Below are positions 1-9,900 of a stretch of DNA of 64,000 bases, one piece after another. Numbering within the stretch: position 1 is the first letter of the stretch; each line of letters starts with the position of its first letter. A program made the position numbers and the translations under genes. The notes under the pieces are model-generated. The model worked only from the letters and a program-made list of their open reading frames with translations, was not told where the DNA came from and made no database searches. This stretch comes from Bifidobacterium asteroides (GTDB lineage: Bacteria > Actinomycetota > Actinomycetes > Actinomycetales > Bifidobacteriaceae), in assembly GCF_009683175.1 (NCBI RefSeq), contig NZ_WKKW01000001.1, positions 62,001 through 126,000 of the forward strand. Reading direction: 5' to 3'.

Positions 1-177
1 GGGCTGTCGACCATGTCCACGCTCTCGCTGGAACTGGTCCAGGACCTGTCGGGCGGTCAAGTCCGGGCAACCCTTGCCTACCTGCTGATCTCCTTTGCCG
101 GAGGCCTGATGGTCTCCTGGGCCATGGCCGCGCTGGGAGCACGTCTGGCCGCACACATCCAGGCGGGTGTGCGATGA
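1..177 (+). CDS. fluC: Fluoride channel FluC/CrcB, first copy, 5'-truncated by window edge
   Basis: This is the C-terminal 58 residues of a small four-helix membrane protein that exports fluoride as a dual-topology dimer. The segment opens with GLSTMSTLSLE, the Fluc signature that carries the polar track and central phenylalanine/threonine region (usually GGFTTFSTF). It then has one hydrophobic helix and a short basic tail. The stop codon TGA overlaps the ATG of the next fluC copy (ATGA), so the two are translationally coupled. Two adjacent, diverged copies are the usual arrangement for heterodimeric Fluc channels in Gram-positive bacteria. The start lies outside the window, so any upstream fluoride riboswitch cannot be seen. 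Confidence 0.85.
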   Translation, partial: GLSTMSTLSLELVQDLSGGQVRATLAYLLISFAGGLMVSWAMAALGARLAAHIQAGVR

Positions 178-554
178 CCATTGCATTTACATTGCTGATC
201 TGCCTGTGCGGCGGCCTGGGTGCCGGACTGCGCTACCTGTTGGACACCCTGGTCAAGGCCCGCTGGCAGGTGGACCTGCCCCTGTCGACCATGATCATTA
301 ACCTGCTGGCCGGATTTGCTGCAGGACTGGTGGCCGCCCTGGCCGCCTTCCACGGACTGCCCGCCTGGGGACGGCTGCTGCTGGCCACAGGACTGCTGGG
401 CGGCTTCTCCACCTTCTCGACAGCGGTCAACGAAGTGTTGGCCCTGACCCGGCAGAGACGGCATCTGGCGGCTCTTGGCTATCTGGCAGCCTCAATGCTC
501 CTGCCGCACCTGCTGACGGCCCTGGGCTTCCTGCTGGCCGGACCGGGCCAGTAG
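174..554 (+). CDS. fluC: Fluoride channel FluC/CrcB, second copy
   Basis: This 126-residue membrane protein has four predicted helices, the normal size for a Fluc subunit, and passively exports fluoride from the cytoplasm. The motif GGFSTFSTAVNEVL near residues 80-95 is the family signature, and GAGLRYLLD near the N-terminus matches the conserved G-x-x-R stretch. It overlaps the upstream fluC by four bases and probably forms a heterodimer with it. It converges with the minus-strand transporter that ends at 588, leaving only about 33 bases between the two genes and no clear terminator. Confidence 0.92.
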   Translation: MTIAFTLLICLCGGLGAGLRYLLDTLVKARWQVDLPLSTMIINLLAGFAAGLVAALAAFHGLPAWGRLLLATGLLGGFSTFSTAVNEVLALTRQRRHLAALGYLAASMLLPHLLTALGFLLAGPGQ

Positions 555-587
555 CAGATCCAGCCAGCAACCAAGGAGCTGCGGAAC

Positions 588-1595
588 CTAGGCGCGAGCC
601 GGTTCCGGACGACCCTGGGCCGAGTCGGCGGCAATCCCCAGACGGTCGTCATGCCGACGCCACCAGGCGGACAGCACCGAGCCGGAGATGTTGTGCCAGA
701 CGCTGAAGAAGGTGGAGGGGATGGCTACGATCGGGTCGGCGGCGAAGGCCTGCAGGGCCAGGGTCGCGCCCAGTCCGGAATCCTGCATGCCCACCTCGAA
801 GGTGATGGCCTTCTGCTGGGCGTAGCGGAACCCCTTGGGGTAGATGCGGTACATGAGCCGGCTGAAGAGGAAGCCCAGCCCGTACCCGCACAGGTTGTGG
901 AGCATGACCACCGGCAGGACCAGGGCGGTGGCGGCGGTGAAGAGCTTGGCATGGTTGACGGAGACCACCACGCCGATGATGATCAGGATGGCGATCTGCG
1001 AGACCGCCGGCAGGGCCACGGTCACCTTCTGCACCTTCTCCTTGAAGAAGGCGTGGACGGCCAGGCCCAGGGCGATGGGGATCAGCACCACCTCAAGGGC
1101 GGTCAGGAAGAGCTGCTTGGTGGGGATGGCCACATACTGGCTGGCCAGCAGGTTCATCAGCATGGGGATCATGAAGGGCGCGCACAGGGTGGAAAGCAGG
1201 CCTATGGACACGTCCAGGGCCACGTCGCCGCGCGACAGGTAGGACATGACGTTGGAGGAGGTCCCCGAAGGGCAGCAGCCCACCAGGATGACTCCCACGG
1301 CGATCATGCCGTCCAGCCGGAAGATGCGGCAGAGCAGCACGGCCAGCAGGGGCATGATCAGGTAGTGGGCCACGGTGCCGACGATGACCATAAGCGGCAT
1401 CTTGAGGATTCGCTTGAAATCGTCCAGGCTCAGGGTCAGCCCCATGCCGAAGAGAATAATGCTCAGGAAGTAGTTGGTGTAGCTACGGGCCCAAATGCTA
1501 ATCTGCGGGACAAAGAAGTTAATGGCGGCCCACGCTAGGACCACCAGGATGAACCACTTAGTCAACCAGTCACTGAACCGCTGCACCTTTTGCAT
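588..1595 (-). CDS. Bile acid:sodium symporter (BASS/PanS-like) family transporter
   Basis: This 335-residue integral membrane protein has about nine to ten hydrophobic segments, the BASS family length. The stretch GCCPSGTSSNVMSYLSRGDVAL around residues 106-127 is the crossover motif that binds sodium and substrate. A second half with FEVGMQDSGLGATLA corresponds to the other crossover helix. The family imports organic anions such as bile acids, pantothenate or 2-oxoacids with sodium, and the substrate cannot be read from sequence. The ATG is preceded by CAGGAATC, a usable ribosome site. It is last in the minus-strand run that starts at 6701, about 120 bases after the L,D-transpeptidase, so it may have its own promoter. 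Confidence 0.88.
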   Translation of the reverse strand: MQKVQRFSDWLTKWFILVVLAWAAINFFVPQISIWARSYTNYFLSIILFGMGLTLSLDDFKRILKMPLMVIVGTVAHYLIMPLLAVLLCRIFRLDGMIAVGVILVGCCPSGTSSNVMSYLSRGDVALDVSIGLLSTLCAPFMIPMLMNLLASQYVAIPTKQLFLTALEVVLIPIALGLAVHAFFKEKVQKVTVALPAVSQIAILIIIGVVVSVNHAKLFTAATALVLPVVMLHNLCGYGLGFLFSRLMYRIYPKGFRYAQQKAITFEVGMQDSGLGATLALQAFAADPIVAIPSTFFSVWHNISGSVLSAWWRRHDDRLGIAADSAQGRPEPARA

Positions 1596-1717
1596 GATTC
1601 CTGACCACTTCCTCTCGATAGTTCTCTCTGTGGTAGGGCAAAGTTAGAAAACCGAGAGCAGGCACGACCGCGAATGGTCACATTTTGGACGAGGTTATTG
1701 CGACTTACGAGAGGAAT

Positions 1718-2485
1718 TCACTTGACCAGGACGGGTGTGCCAGTGGGCACGGACTGCATGATCCATCGAGCGTCGGGCACCGTCAGCCGGATGCAGCCGT
1801 GGGAGCCAGGGCGGATACCCAGCATATCGGCCTCCTCCTTGATGTAGCCGCCCTTGGAATCGGTGGGAACCGAATGGAAGAGGAAGACCCCGTGGTTCAG
1901 AAAGCTGGTGTAGTAGCGGGCACCCATCCCCTCCCTGGGGTTGTAGAAGTGGTCGCCGCGCTCGTTCTGGATGCGGAAGCTGCCCCTGGGCGTGGAGTCA
2001 TCCATGCCCGTTGAGGCGTACATGGTGTAGAGCAACTCAGACCCATCGCGCACATAGACCCGCTGGTCCTGAAGGCTGACCTCCAAGGATAGGCCAGGAT
2101 GGGCTGCAGGATCCGGGTAATCAACCTGCTGGGAAGGCTTGAGCCAATCGACAGGATGAGCGGAAGTAGCAGCAGGGTCTGGCTTCTGCTGCTTTGTCTG
2201 ATTCTTTGTGGCCGATGAGGAGGAGGCAGATTTACTGGGATGATGTGCCTTGGGGAATCGTCTGACCGAAACGGTGGATGTGCTCGAAGCGCCCGCAGCT
2301 GTGGTTCGTTCCGCACGGGCCGCATCCACCGGCTGGATCAGGTTGACGATCAGGACTGTCAGCAGCAGTGTCAGCAGGGCGCTTGTCACTACCACAGGCG
2401 TGCGGCGGACAGGGTCCATCAGCCAACGGAGCATGGCAAGCGCGCGCCGCTTAAGGCGTTTGCTATCCAATCCCCAGACAGCCAT
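1718..2485 (-). CDS. Membrane-anchored L,D-transpeptidase (YkuD domain)
   Basis: The product is a peptidoglycan cross-linking enzyme of the YkuD type, acting outside the membrane. The C-terminal half has the catalytic signature HSVP...GSHGCIRL, with histidine, glycine and the nucleophilic cysteine in SHGCIR. The N-terminus is basic (KRLKRRALAMLRW) and followed by one transmembrane helix near residues 30-55 and a Ser/Thr/Lys/Pro-rich linker of about 80 residues crossing the wall. I place the start at the ATG at 2485 because AAGGGGAAGGAC lies directly before it. An in-frame ATG at 2506 has no ribosome site. The resulting protein is 255 residues. It lies between the hydrolase and the BASS transporter on the same strand. 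Confidence 0.9.
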   Translation of the reverse strand: MAVWGLDSKRLKRRALAMLRWLMDPVRRTPVVVTSALLTLLLTVLIVNLIQPVDAARAERTTAAGASSTSTVSVRRFPKAHHPSKSASSSSATKNQTKQQKPDPAATSAHPVDWLKPSQQVDYPDPAAHPGLSLEVSLQDQRVYVRDGSELLYTMYASTGMDDSTPRGSFRIQNERGDHFYNPREGMGARYYTSFLNHGVFLFHSVPTDSKGGYIKEEADMLGIRPGSHGCIRLTVPDARWIMQSVPTGTPVLVK

Positions 2486-2560
2486 GTCCTTCCCCTTCGT
2501 CGCCATTGAACGAACCTGTATGCACAGTTCATTGTAATGGCAGACGAAACCGGGAGAGAC

Positions 2561-3361
2561 TCAGCCTTTCAGCACCTGCCTGGCCCAGTCCTCCAGCAGG
2601 TCGCAAACCAGGGCGGTCTGCTCGATCTGCACATTGTGGCCGGCCCGATCCAGCACCGAGTAGGAAGCCCGGGGGAAGCGGCAGGCCAGGTCGAACTGGT
2701 CCAGGTAGCCCACACGGTCATCCTGGCGTCCGCAGACAAAGAGCACAGGGGCTATAAATCCGGACCAGACCTGGTCGAAGTCCATATCCAGCTGGTAGTG
2801 CCCCTCCATTCGCGCCACCGTATCGGCGTCGGCCGAACGAACGCCGGGCATGATGGTGCGCTGGTAGGCCTCAAGATGCTCCCGGGACTCCACCACGGCC
2901 ATCTGCCGGTAGGCATGCCTGGTGAACTCGTCCACGTCGGCCAGGCCCTGGTCGTCCCGGACCAGCACCTGACGCGGGGGCAGGCGCCTGTGGGCGGTCA
3001 CCGGGTCGACCACCGAGGAGAGCAGGGCCATCCCCCGGCAGCGGTCCAGTCGACCGGCGGCGGCATGGCGGCTGAGCAGCCCGCCCAGGGAGTTGCCCAC
3101 CAGGGCGAAGGGGCCGCCGCCGCTGAAAATATCCACCTGGTCATCCAGCCACCGGGCCAGACCGTCCAGGTCGAGAATGGACGGGTCGGGCGGCGTGCGG
3201 CCGAAGCCGGGCTGATCCAGGTAGATCCGCTCGAAGCCGCCCACCCGCTCGAAGACGGGGTCCAGGTCGTCGAAGATGTGGTGGTCCACACCTGACCCAT
3301 GCACAAAGATCAGCGGCAGCCCACGACCCCGACGAATGGCGAACCCTGGCTTGGCGCTCAC
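2561..3361 (-). CDS. Alpha/beta hydrolase
   Basis: This 266-residue cytoplasmic alpha/beta-hydrolase-fold protein shows the full set of fold motifs. There is an oxyanion segment FVHGSG near residue 20, a nucleophile elbow GNSLGG (Ser about 90), an aspartate in CGRQDDRVGY and a late DRAGHNVQIEQ histidine. These support a serine esterase or lipase-like activity, but the substrate is not predictable. Translation starts at a GTG that overlaps the stop of ychF (GTGA), so the two genes are coupled. About 55 bases separate its end from the L,D-transpeptidase. Confidence 0.88.
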   Translation of the reverse strand: MSAKPGFAIRRGRGLPLIFVHGSGVDHHIFDDLDPVFERVGGFERIYLDQPGFGRTPPDPSILDLDGLARWLDDQVDIFSGGGPFALVGNSLGGLLSRHAAAGRLDRCRGMALLSSVVDPVTAHRRLPPRQVLVRDDQGLADVDEFTRHAYRQMAVVESREHLEAYQRTIMPGVRSADADTVARMEGHYQLDMDFDQVWSGFIAPVLFVCGRQDDRVGYLDQFDLACRFPRASYSVLDRAGHNVQIEQTALVCDLLEDWARQVLKG

Positions 3362-4464
3362 TTCTTGGAACCGGAGGGAATGCCGGTCTTGAACTCCACG
3401 ATGTCGCCGTCCTGCATGACGTAGTCCTTGCCCTCAAGGCGCATCTTGCCCTCCTCGCGCACCTTGGCGTAGGAGCCGTCGGCGGCCACGAAGTCGTCGT
3501 AGGAGACCACCTCGGCCTTGATGAAGCCCTTTTCGAAGTCGGTGTGGATTACGCCAGCGGCCTGTGGGGCGGTCCAGCCCTTGTGGATCTGCCAGGCGCG
3601 CACCTCCTTGACCCCGGCGGTCAGGAAGGTCTGCAGGCCAAGAATGTCGAAGCCCACCCGGGCCAGCTGGTCCAGGCCGGACTCCTTGAGCCCAGCATCG
3701 GTCAGCATCTCGCGGGCGTCGGCTTCATCCAGCTCGGTCAGCTCGGACTCGAACTGGGCGTTGAGGAAGATGGCGGGCGCGGGAGCCACGGAGTCGGCCA
3801 GCTGCTTCTTCAAGTCCTCGTTCTGCAGCTCGTCGTCGTCCACGTTGAAGACGTAGATGAAGGGCTTGGCGGTCATCAGATGCAGGTCGTAGAGCTCGTC
3901 CTTGTCGATGTCCCCGGCCTGGGCCGCCTGGTCGATGGTCCGCCCCTGGCCCAGAATCTCCTTGGCCTTGCGGACGGTATCCAGATAGGCGGGCTTGATC
4001 TTGCCGCCGCGCTGGTCCTTCTCCAGCTTGGGCAGGGCCTTGTCGATGGTCTGCATGTCGGCCAGGATCAGCTCGGTGTTGATGGTGTCGATGTCGTCGG
4101 CCGGATCCACCTTGCCGTTGACGTGGACGATGTCGTCGTCATTGAAGGCGCGGACCACCTCGCAGATGGCGTCGGCCTCGCGGATGTTGGCCAGGAACTG
4201 GTTGCCCAGCCCCTCCCCCTCCGAGGCCCCCTTGACAATGCCGGCGATGTCCACAAAGGTGACCGTGGCGGGCACGATCTTGTCCGTGTGGACCAGCTTG
4301 GCCAGAACGGGCAGCCGGTCGTCGGGCAGGGGCACGATGCCGGTGTTGGGCTCGATGGTGGCGAAGGGGTAGTTCTCCGCCAGAACGTTGTTGCGGGTGA
4401 GGGCGTTGAAGAGTGTGGACTTGCCGACGTTGGGCAGCCCGACGATTCCTATGGTTAACGACAT
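3358..4464 (-). CDS. ychF: Redox-regulated ATPase/GTPase YchF (OLA1 family)
   Basis: YchF is a universally conserved TRAFAC P-loop NTPase that binds ribosomes and prefers ATP. The product starts MSLTIGIVGLPNVGKSTLF, with Walker A GLPNVGKS at residues 8-15. It has switch II DIAGIVKGASEGEGLGN near 67 and ends with the TGS-like domain containing HTDFEKGFIKAEVVSYDD. The length is 368 residues, the normal family size. The ATG at 4464 gives the conserved N-terminus, and an ATG two codons upstream (4470) is possible. Its stop overlaps the hydrolase start. About 40 bases separate it from proC upstream. Confidence 0.97.
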   Translation of the reverse strand: MSLTIGIVGLPNVGKSTLFNALTRNNVLAENYPFATIEPNTGIVPLPDDRLPVLAKLVHTDKIVPATVTFVDIAGIVKGASEGEGLGNQFLANIREADAICEVVRAFNDDDIVHVNGKVDPADDIDTINTELILADMQTIDKALPKLEKDQRGGKIKPAYLDTVRKAKEILGQGRTIDQAAQAGDIDKDELYDLHLMTAKPFIYVFNVDDDELQNEDLKKQLADSVAPAPAIFLNAQFESELTELDEADAREMLTDAGLKESGLDQLARVGFDILGLQTFLTAGVKEVRAWQIHKGWTAPQAAGVIHTDFEKGFIKAEVVSYDDFVAADGSYAKVREEGKMRLEGKDYVMQDGDIVEFKTGIPSGSKK

Positions 4465-4506
4465 ATGCACCAGTCTATTGCCCGGACTGCCCCGGCGTGG
4501 CTTCCC

Positions 4507-5310
4507 CTAGTCGCCGCGCTCCACCGCATCGATGGCCTCGATGACCGCTCCACGGAAGCCGTGCTTCTCCAGGGAGGCGACCCCCTTGATGGTGGTTCCG
4601 CCCGGCGAGCAGACCGCGTCCTTCATGGCCCCGGGGTTGGTGCCGGTGGCCAGGTAGAGGGCTCCGGTCCCCTGAACCATGCGAGCCGCCAGCCGGTAGG
4701 CCGCCTGCCTGGGCAGCCCGTGCTTCACCCCGGCGTCGGCCAGGGCCTCCATGTACATGGCCGTGTAGGCGGGCGCGCATCCGGCGATGGTCGTGCCCAC
4801 CGAGACCAGCTCCCGGGGCAGCCGTTCGATCATGGCCACCGGGTCGAAGACCTGGGTGAAGAGCTCCCGCTGCTGGTCGGTCAGGGTGTCGTCCTCCTGG
4901 GTGACCAGAATCCCCAGCCCTACGGAAATGGGGGTGTTGGGGATGGCGCAGATCAGGTGGGTACCCTCCTCCAGGATGTCGGCATAGTCCTCAAGAGTCA
5001 TGCCGCCCACCACCGAGAGGACCATGCGGTCCGGGTCAGCCAGCTCGTGGCGGATGGGCTCGCAGACCTGGGCCACCTGCCCAGGCTTGACGGCCAGAAT
5101 CACCAGGTCGGCGGCTGCAGCCACCTCGGTGCCGGAGTGCATGGGCCGCACCCCCAGCTGGGCCGTCCGCTCCACCAGCCGGTCGTAGTGGGCTGCACAG
5201 GCCACAATCCGGCCGCCGGGCAGCACGCCTGCGTCGACCAGGCCCTGGGCCATGGCCTGGGCCATGTTGCCGTATCCGATGAATCCGAGAGTCAATGAGT
5301 CCGTGTTCAT
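4507..5310 (-). CDS. proC: Pyrroline-5-carboxylate reductase
   Basis: ProC catalyses the last step of proline biosynthesis, NAD(P)H-dependent reduction of pyrroline-5-carboxylate. The protein has the N-terminal Rossmann signature LGFIGYGNMAQAMAQGL and VILAVKPGQ around residues 70-78. The C-terminal dimerisation domain carries the family signature GTNPGAMKDAVCSPGGTTIKGVASLE. It is 267 residues, normal for the family. The ATG overlaps the stop of the prolyl aminopeptidase (ATGA), so a proline-releasing peptidase and a proline-making enzyme are translated together. Confidence 0.97.
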   Translation of the reverse strand: MNTDSLTLGFIGYGNMAQAMAQGLVDAGVLPGGRIVACAAHYDRLVERTAQLGVRPMHSGTEVAAAADLVILAVKPGQVAQVCEPIRHELADPDRMVLSVVGGMTLEDYADILEEGTHLICAIPNTPISVGLGILVTQEDDTLTDQQRELFTQVFDPVAMIERLPRELVSVGTTIAGCAPAYTAMYMEALADAGVKHGLPRQAAYRLAARMVQGTGALYLATGTNPGAMKDAVCSPGGTTIKGVASLEKHGFRGAVIEAIDAVERGD

Positions 5311-6701
5311 GCCCTCAAGTCTAGCCGCGCGCCGGGAAGAGCCCCCTCCAGATCGCCGCGCTCCAGGGCCAGCCGGTAGAGGTGGGCGAAGACCCTGTCC
5401 CCGTGCAGCCCGTCGTGCTCGAACTCGTTGGTCACCCAGGCATGGGCGTGGCCCACGCGCAAGAGGGTGTCCAGCTGAAGCTCGGAGGGCACGTAGAGGT
5501 CGTCGGCATAGACCGCGGCCTGCAGGGGTACCTGATTGTCGGCAAGGCGCTCGGGATCGTACAGGTGGCCCCAGGAGCCCTCCTCCATGAGCAGGCTGAC
5601 CGCAGGGCCGAAGGGGCGCAGGGCCGACTCCTGCTCGAACATCCAGGGGAAGATCGCCTCCCCGGTGAACATGAGCGGACGTGCAGCAGTGTCGAATTCA
5701 GGACGGGCATCGCGCACCCGCTGCGCAGCCCAGCGCAGGGGTTCGCAGTCCCCGTCGGCGTAGATGAACTCCTGCAGGGGCCAGTAGAGCGGCGTAACGG
5801 CAGTGGCCGCCCGCACCCCCTCCAGGAAGGCCTGCGAGAGGGTGGCCCGGGAGCTGCTGGCGCCGGAAGCGGGCAGGCTGCCGTCGCCGTCCAGGAAGGC
5901 CGTGTCCAACAGCCAGTGGAGACGCTCGAACCCGCCGCTCTTGCCCAGGTCGGCACCCAGGGTCTGCAGCCGCTCCACGCTCAGGGGGTCGCCGCCAGGC
6001 AGAACCACATCGCCCTGTGACAACCGGTCGGCAATGGCCGCCACACGGTCCTGGTCCCCTGGATAGCGCTGATAGAAGATCTGGGACCGCTGGGCCATTT
6101 TGGCGAAGGTATGGGAGTAGAGCTCATAGGCATCAGCGGGGATGTGGGGCACGCCCCCGGTGGTAAAAGCCGCAGCCAGCCCCTGGGGGAAGTTCGACAG
6201 GTAGGCCATGGTCAGGAAGCCGCCGAAGCTCTGCCCAAGGGTCACCCAGGGACGGCCGGCGAAGACCGTGCGACGCAGGTGCTCGAAGTCCCGGATGATG
6301 GAGTCGGCCAGAAAATGCTTCAGATAGTCGGCCTGGGCCCGGGGCTGGCCTAGGGAGGCCATGGTGGAGCCGTCGATGGCGTTGGACCGGCCCGTACCCC
6401 GCTGGTCGGGCAGGACAATGCGGAAGTGGCGCAGGGCCTCAGGCATCCACCCGTCGGCGGTGGCGTTCAGAGGCCGTGGGGCGCCCGAGCCTGGTCCGCC
6501 CTGCAGGTAGACCAGCAGCGGCAGGTCGTCGTGGATGTGCTCGGGGGCGCAGACCACGCGGTAGAAGCAGCGGATGACCGCCTGGTCTGAATGATCTTCG
6601 GGTCGCCAGACGCCAGGTTCACTGCCCGCCCAGTCCAAGGGAACGGGGATGGATCCCTCCCGAACGTAGAGTCCCGGCAGATAGTATCCCTGGTTGGTCA
6701 T
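5307..6701 (-). CDS. pip: Prolyl aminopeptidase-like alpha/beta hydrolase (family S33)
   Basis: This S33-family serine peptidase removes N-terminal proline from peptides in the cytoplasm. The 464-residue protein starts MTNQGYYLPGLYVREG. It has the oxyanion region YLQGGPGSGAPRP, the DQRGTGRS segment, the nucleophile elbow GQSFGG and a late HDGLHGDR histidine. This is the longer Pro iminopeptidase form seen in actinobacteria. The ATG at 6701 is preceded by AAAGAAAGGAG at ideal spacing. The frame is open for another 212 codons upstream, but that part covers the divergent surface-protein gene and its low-complexity translation is not coding. It heads the minus-strand run and is coupled to proC. 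Confidence 0.9.
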   Translation of the reverse strand: MTNQGYYLPGLYVREGSIPVPLDWAGSEPGVWRPEDHSDQAVIRCFYRVVCAPEHIHDDLPLLVYLQGGPGSGAPRPLNATADGWMPEALRHFRIVLPDQRGTGRSNAIDGSTMASLGQPRAQADYLKHFLADSIIRDFEHLRRTVFAGRPWVTLGQSFGGFLTMAYLSNFPQGLAAAFTTGGVPHIPADAYELYSHTFAKMAQRSQIFYQRYPGDQDRVAAIADRLSQGDVVLPGGDPLSVERLQTLGADLGKSGGFERLHWLLDTAFLDGDGSLPASGASSSRATLSQAFLEGVRAATAVTPLYWPLQEFIYADGDCEPLRWAAQRVRDARPEFDTAARPLMFTGEAIFPWMFEQESALRPFGPAVSLLMEEGSWGHLYDPERLADNQVPLQAAVYADDLYVPSELQLDTLLRVGHAHAWVTNEFEHDGLHGDRVFAHLYRLALERGDLEGALPGARLDLRA

Positions 6702-6954
6702 ACCCTGGCTCCTTTCTTTGAGATCAGTCGGGTTCATTGTCCCCGGGCGGTTGGACCTGGCTCGTGTGTTGTTTGCGGGCTGGGTGGTAGGGTGAAAAGC
6801 GGGGGACATCGAGAAGACGGCTGGCTTTTGTCGTGACTCGTGCAGTCTGTTGCACGGGCTGGTATTGAGCAATAGGCGGCTTTCCGACAAGAAGAACTTT
6901 GTTATGCAAGCGGTGTTGATTCCGTTTGGTGTTTGGTGAAGGGGTTTTGGTTTG

Positions 6955-9900
6955 ATGCATCTGGTTTCCCGTCTGCGTCGCATCATGGCGATGACGACCA
7001 TCCTGCTGGGAATGCTGGCAGGCCTGGGCGTCGCATCCGCCCAGGCGGACGCTCCCATACTCACCGGGGGGGGGGGGTCGTCAGACCCCTCGCGTAGCTG
7101 AGCAAACCCCCGGCATTCCCCCCAGCAGCGCACCAGGCACCCCGCTGCCCTCGCCATCACCGATACAAGCCACCACACCGTTAAGCCCGACAGCAAATCC
7201 AGGAACCCCGTCATCGACGACGGGAACACCCGGCAGCGCAGACGCCGCACCCGCCAAACCAGCCGAAAAGAGGGATGGTCAGGCTTCGCACACAGTGCGC
7301 TTCGACCCGAACAACGGCAGCAAGCCCACACAGTCAACCGTGAAAACCGGCACGCTCGCCGTTCCCCCGCAGCAGAATCCTCAACGTGAGGGCTTCCGGT
7401 TCGACGGGTGGACGCTTGACGGCCAGCCCTTCGACTTGCAGACGCCCATCCTCCAGGACACGACCCTGAAAGCCCAGTGGTCGAAGACCACGGACTGGAC
7501 GCTGAGCCCGGAGCACGGGCCCGCCTCCGGCGCCCGGCTGACCATCAACCCGCCCAACCTGCAGAAGCCTCAATTCGCCAGCATCCAAGCGGCAGGCGGC
7601 CAGTTCCTCGGCCTGGCCGGCGACGGGCGCATCCACACATGGACGCAGGACAGCACGCCCAAACAGGTGCCTTCCCCCGCCCGGGCTCCTGCCGGGTTCC
7701 GCTACCTGCAGGCCGCAGCCGGCAGCCGATCGCAGGCCGCCCTCGGATCCGACCAGCGGATCTACACCTGGGCCAGCGGACAAACAGCACCTACGCTCCT
7801 CGACACCGGCAAGGATGCCAGGTTCACCAGCATCAGCACGGACAATGACCTCCTGCTGGCGGTGGACCGGCAGGGACAGGTCCACGCCTATCAGGCCAGC
7901 CATGCCGACAGCCAGGGCCTGAACCCGAAATTCTTGGAGCAGGCCGTCATCAGCCTGCCCGGGCATGCGCAGGCCGTCACCGCCGTCGCCTCCGCCAGCC
8001 AGGCGCTCATCGTGGACGCGGACGGGCAAGCCTGGACCTGGGAGATGAGCAACCTCGGGAAAGCCAAGCCCGCACGCGTCAAGCAGGACCCGGGCATGCG
8101 CACCGTCCAGGCCCAGGCCCTCAACCAGGGGTTCCTCCTCCTGGAAGCGGACGGGCAGGCCCGGTACCTGGCCGACGGCACTACCGCCATGATCCAGCTC
8201 AGCCTGCCGGACGGCGCGCAGGCCAACAGGATCAGCGCCAACAAGGACCAGGCCGTCATCACTGATGCGGACGGCCACGTCTGGGCCTGGAAGCCCGGCA
8301 GCAGGCCCGCCCGGGCGGACGACGGGAGCCAGCAGTACGTGCAGGCCGCCGCTGCCGGCGGCAGGATCAGCGCCATCAGCAGGCAGGGCGGCATGTTCGC
8401 GTGGATCCTGGACGGGCAGGGCCAGCCTGGCAAACCCGACAGGCTCGACACCACCACAGCGTCCATCCTGGAATCAGCCAGCATGGACAGCCAAGCATTG
8501 ACGCTCAGCAGGAGCAACGGCTCCTGGCAGGCGCAGATCCCTGCCCGCAAGCCGGGACCAGCCGCTATCCTTATCACTGGCAGGCAGGACGGGCAGCCTT
8601 TCGCCAGGAGCCTTGCGTACACGGTCGACCAGCCGCTGACCAGAGGCGCCGAACCTAGATCCGCGTTCACGGTCCGCTTCGACACGGGCGGGGAAAACCC
8701 CAGACCAGCAGACCAGACTGTCCCCGCCCCGTACGGCAGGGCGAAGCGCCCCTCCCCCGACCCTGTGCGGGAAGGCTACCTGTTCGACGGCTGGTTCACC
8801 GGTCAGGTCGCCTACGATTTCAGCAGGCCCGTCGACAAGGACCTGACCCTGACCGCCCACTGGACGCCGGCAAGCCGGAACACCAAGTGGAGCATCAGCC
8901 CCAATAAGGGCAGCCAGCTGGGCAGGGAACCCGCCACCATCACCCCGCCCGACAACGCCAGCCGCGGCATCAGATTCAGCCAGATCAGCGCATCAACATA
9001 CGACGGTAGTACTTCCTATGGTTTTTCCTTGGCTGTGGGCAGCGACGGCAACGCCTACGCCTGGGGATACAACTACTATGGCCAGCTCGGCAACGGGACG
9101 ACAAGCTACAGCGGCCAATCTACGCCGGTCATGGTGGGGAAGCCTGCAGACGCGCCAGCGGATTTCACCTACGTGCAGGTCAGCGCCGGAGGCTCTCATT
9201 CCCTGGCCCTGGGCAGCGACGGCAACGCCTACGCCTGGGGATACAACGGCGATGGCCGGCTCGGCGACGGGACAGGCTACAGCCAGTCTACGCCGGTCAG
9301 GGTGAAGACGCCCGACCGCAAGACCTACCCGGACCTGCCAGCAGACTTCACCTACCTGCAGGTCAGCGCCGGAGGCTCTCATTCCCTGGCCCTGGGCAGC
9401 GACGGGAACGCCTACGCCTGGGGATACAACAGCAGTGGCCAGCTCGGCAACGGGACAAGCAGCCCCCGGTACACGCCGGTCAGGGTGAAGACGCCCGACC
9501 GCAAGACCTACCCGGACCTGCCAGCGGACTTCACCTACCTGCAGGTCAGCGCCGGAACCGATCATTCCCTGGCCCTGGGCAGCGACGGCAACGTTTACGC
9601 CTGGGGATCCAACGGCAATGGCCAGCTCGGCGACGGGACGAGAACCGACAAGAATACGCCGGTCAGGGTGAAGACGCCCGACCGCAGCACATACCCGGAC
9701 CTGCCAGCGGACTTCACCTACCTGCAGGTCAGCGCCGGAGCCTATCATTCCCTGGCCCTGGGCAGCGACGGGAACGCCTACGCCTGGGGATACAACAGCA
9801 GTGGCCAGCTCGGCAACGGGACAAGCAGCCCCCGGTACACGCCGGTCAGGGTGAAGACGCCCGACCGCAAGACCTACCCGGACCTGCCAGCGGACTTCAC

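Noticed and set aside
651-1538. A 295-codon plus-strand frame rich in Gly, His and Gln
   Set aside because: It is antisense to the BASS transporter, which has clear helices and motifs. The plus reading has low-complexity composition typical of a shadow.
6702-7337. In-frame extension of the prolyl aminopeptidase upstream of 6701
   Set aside because: It runs over the divergent surface-protein gene, has no ribosome site, and the ATG at 6701 has an ideal one.
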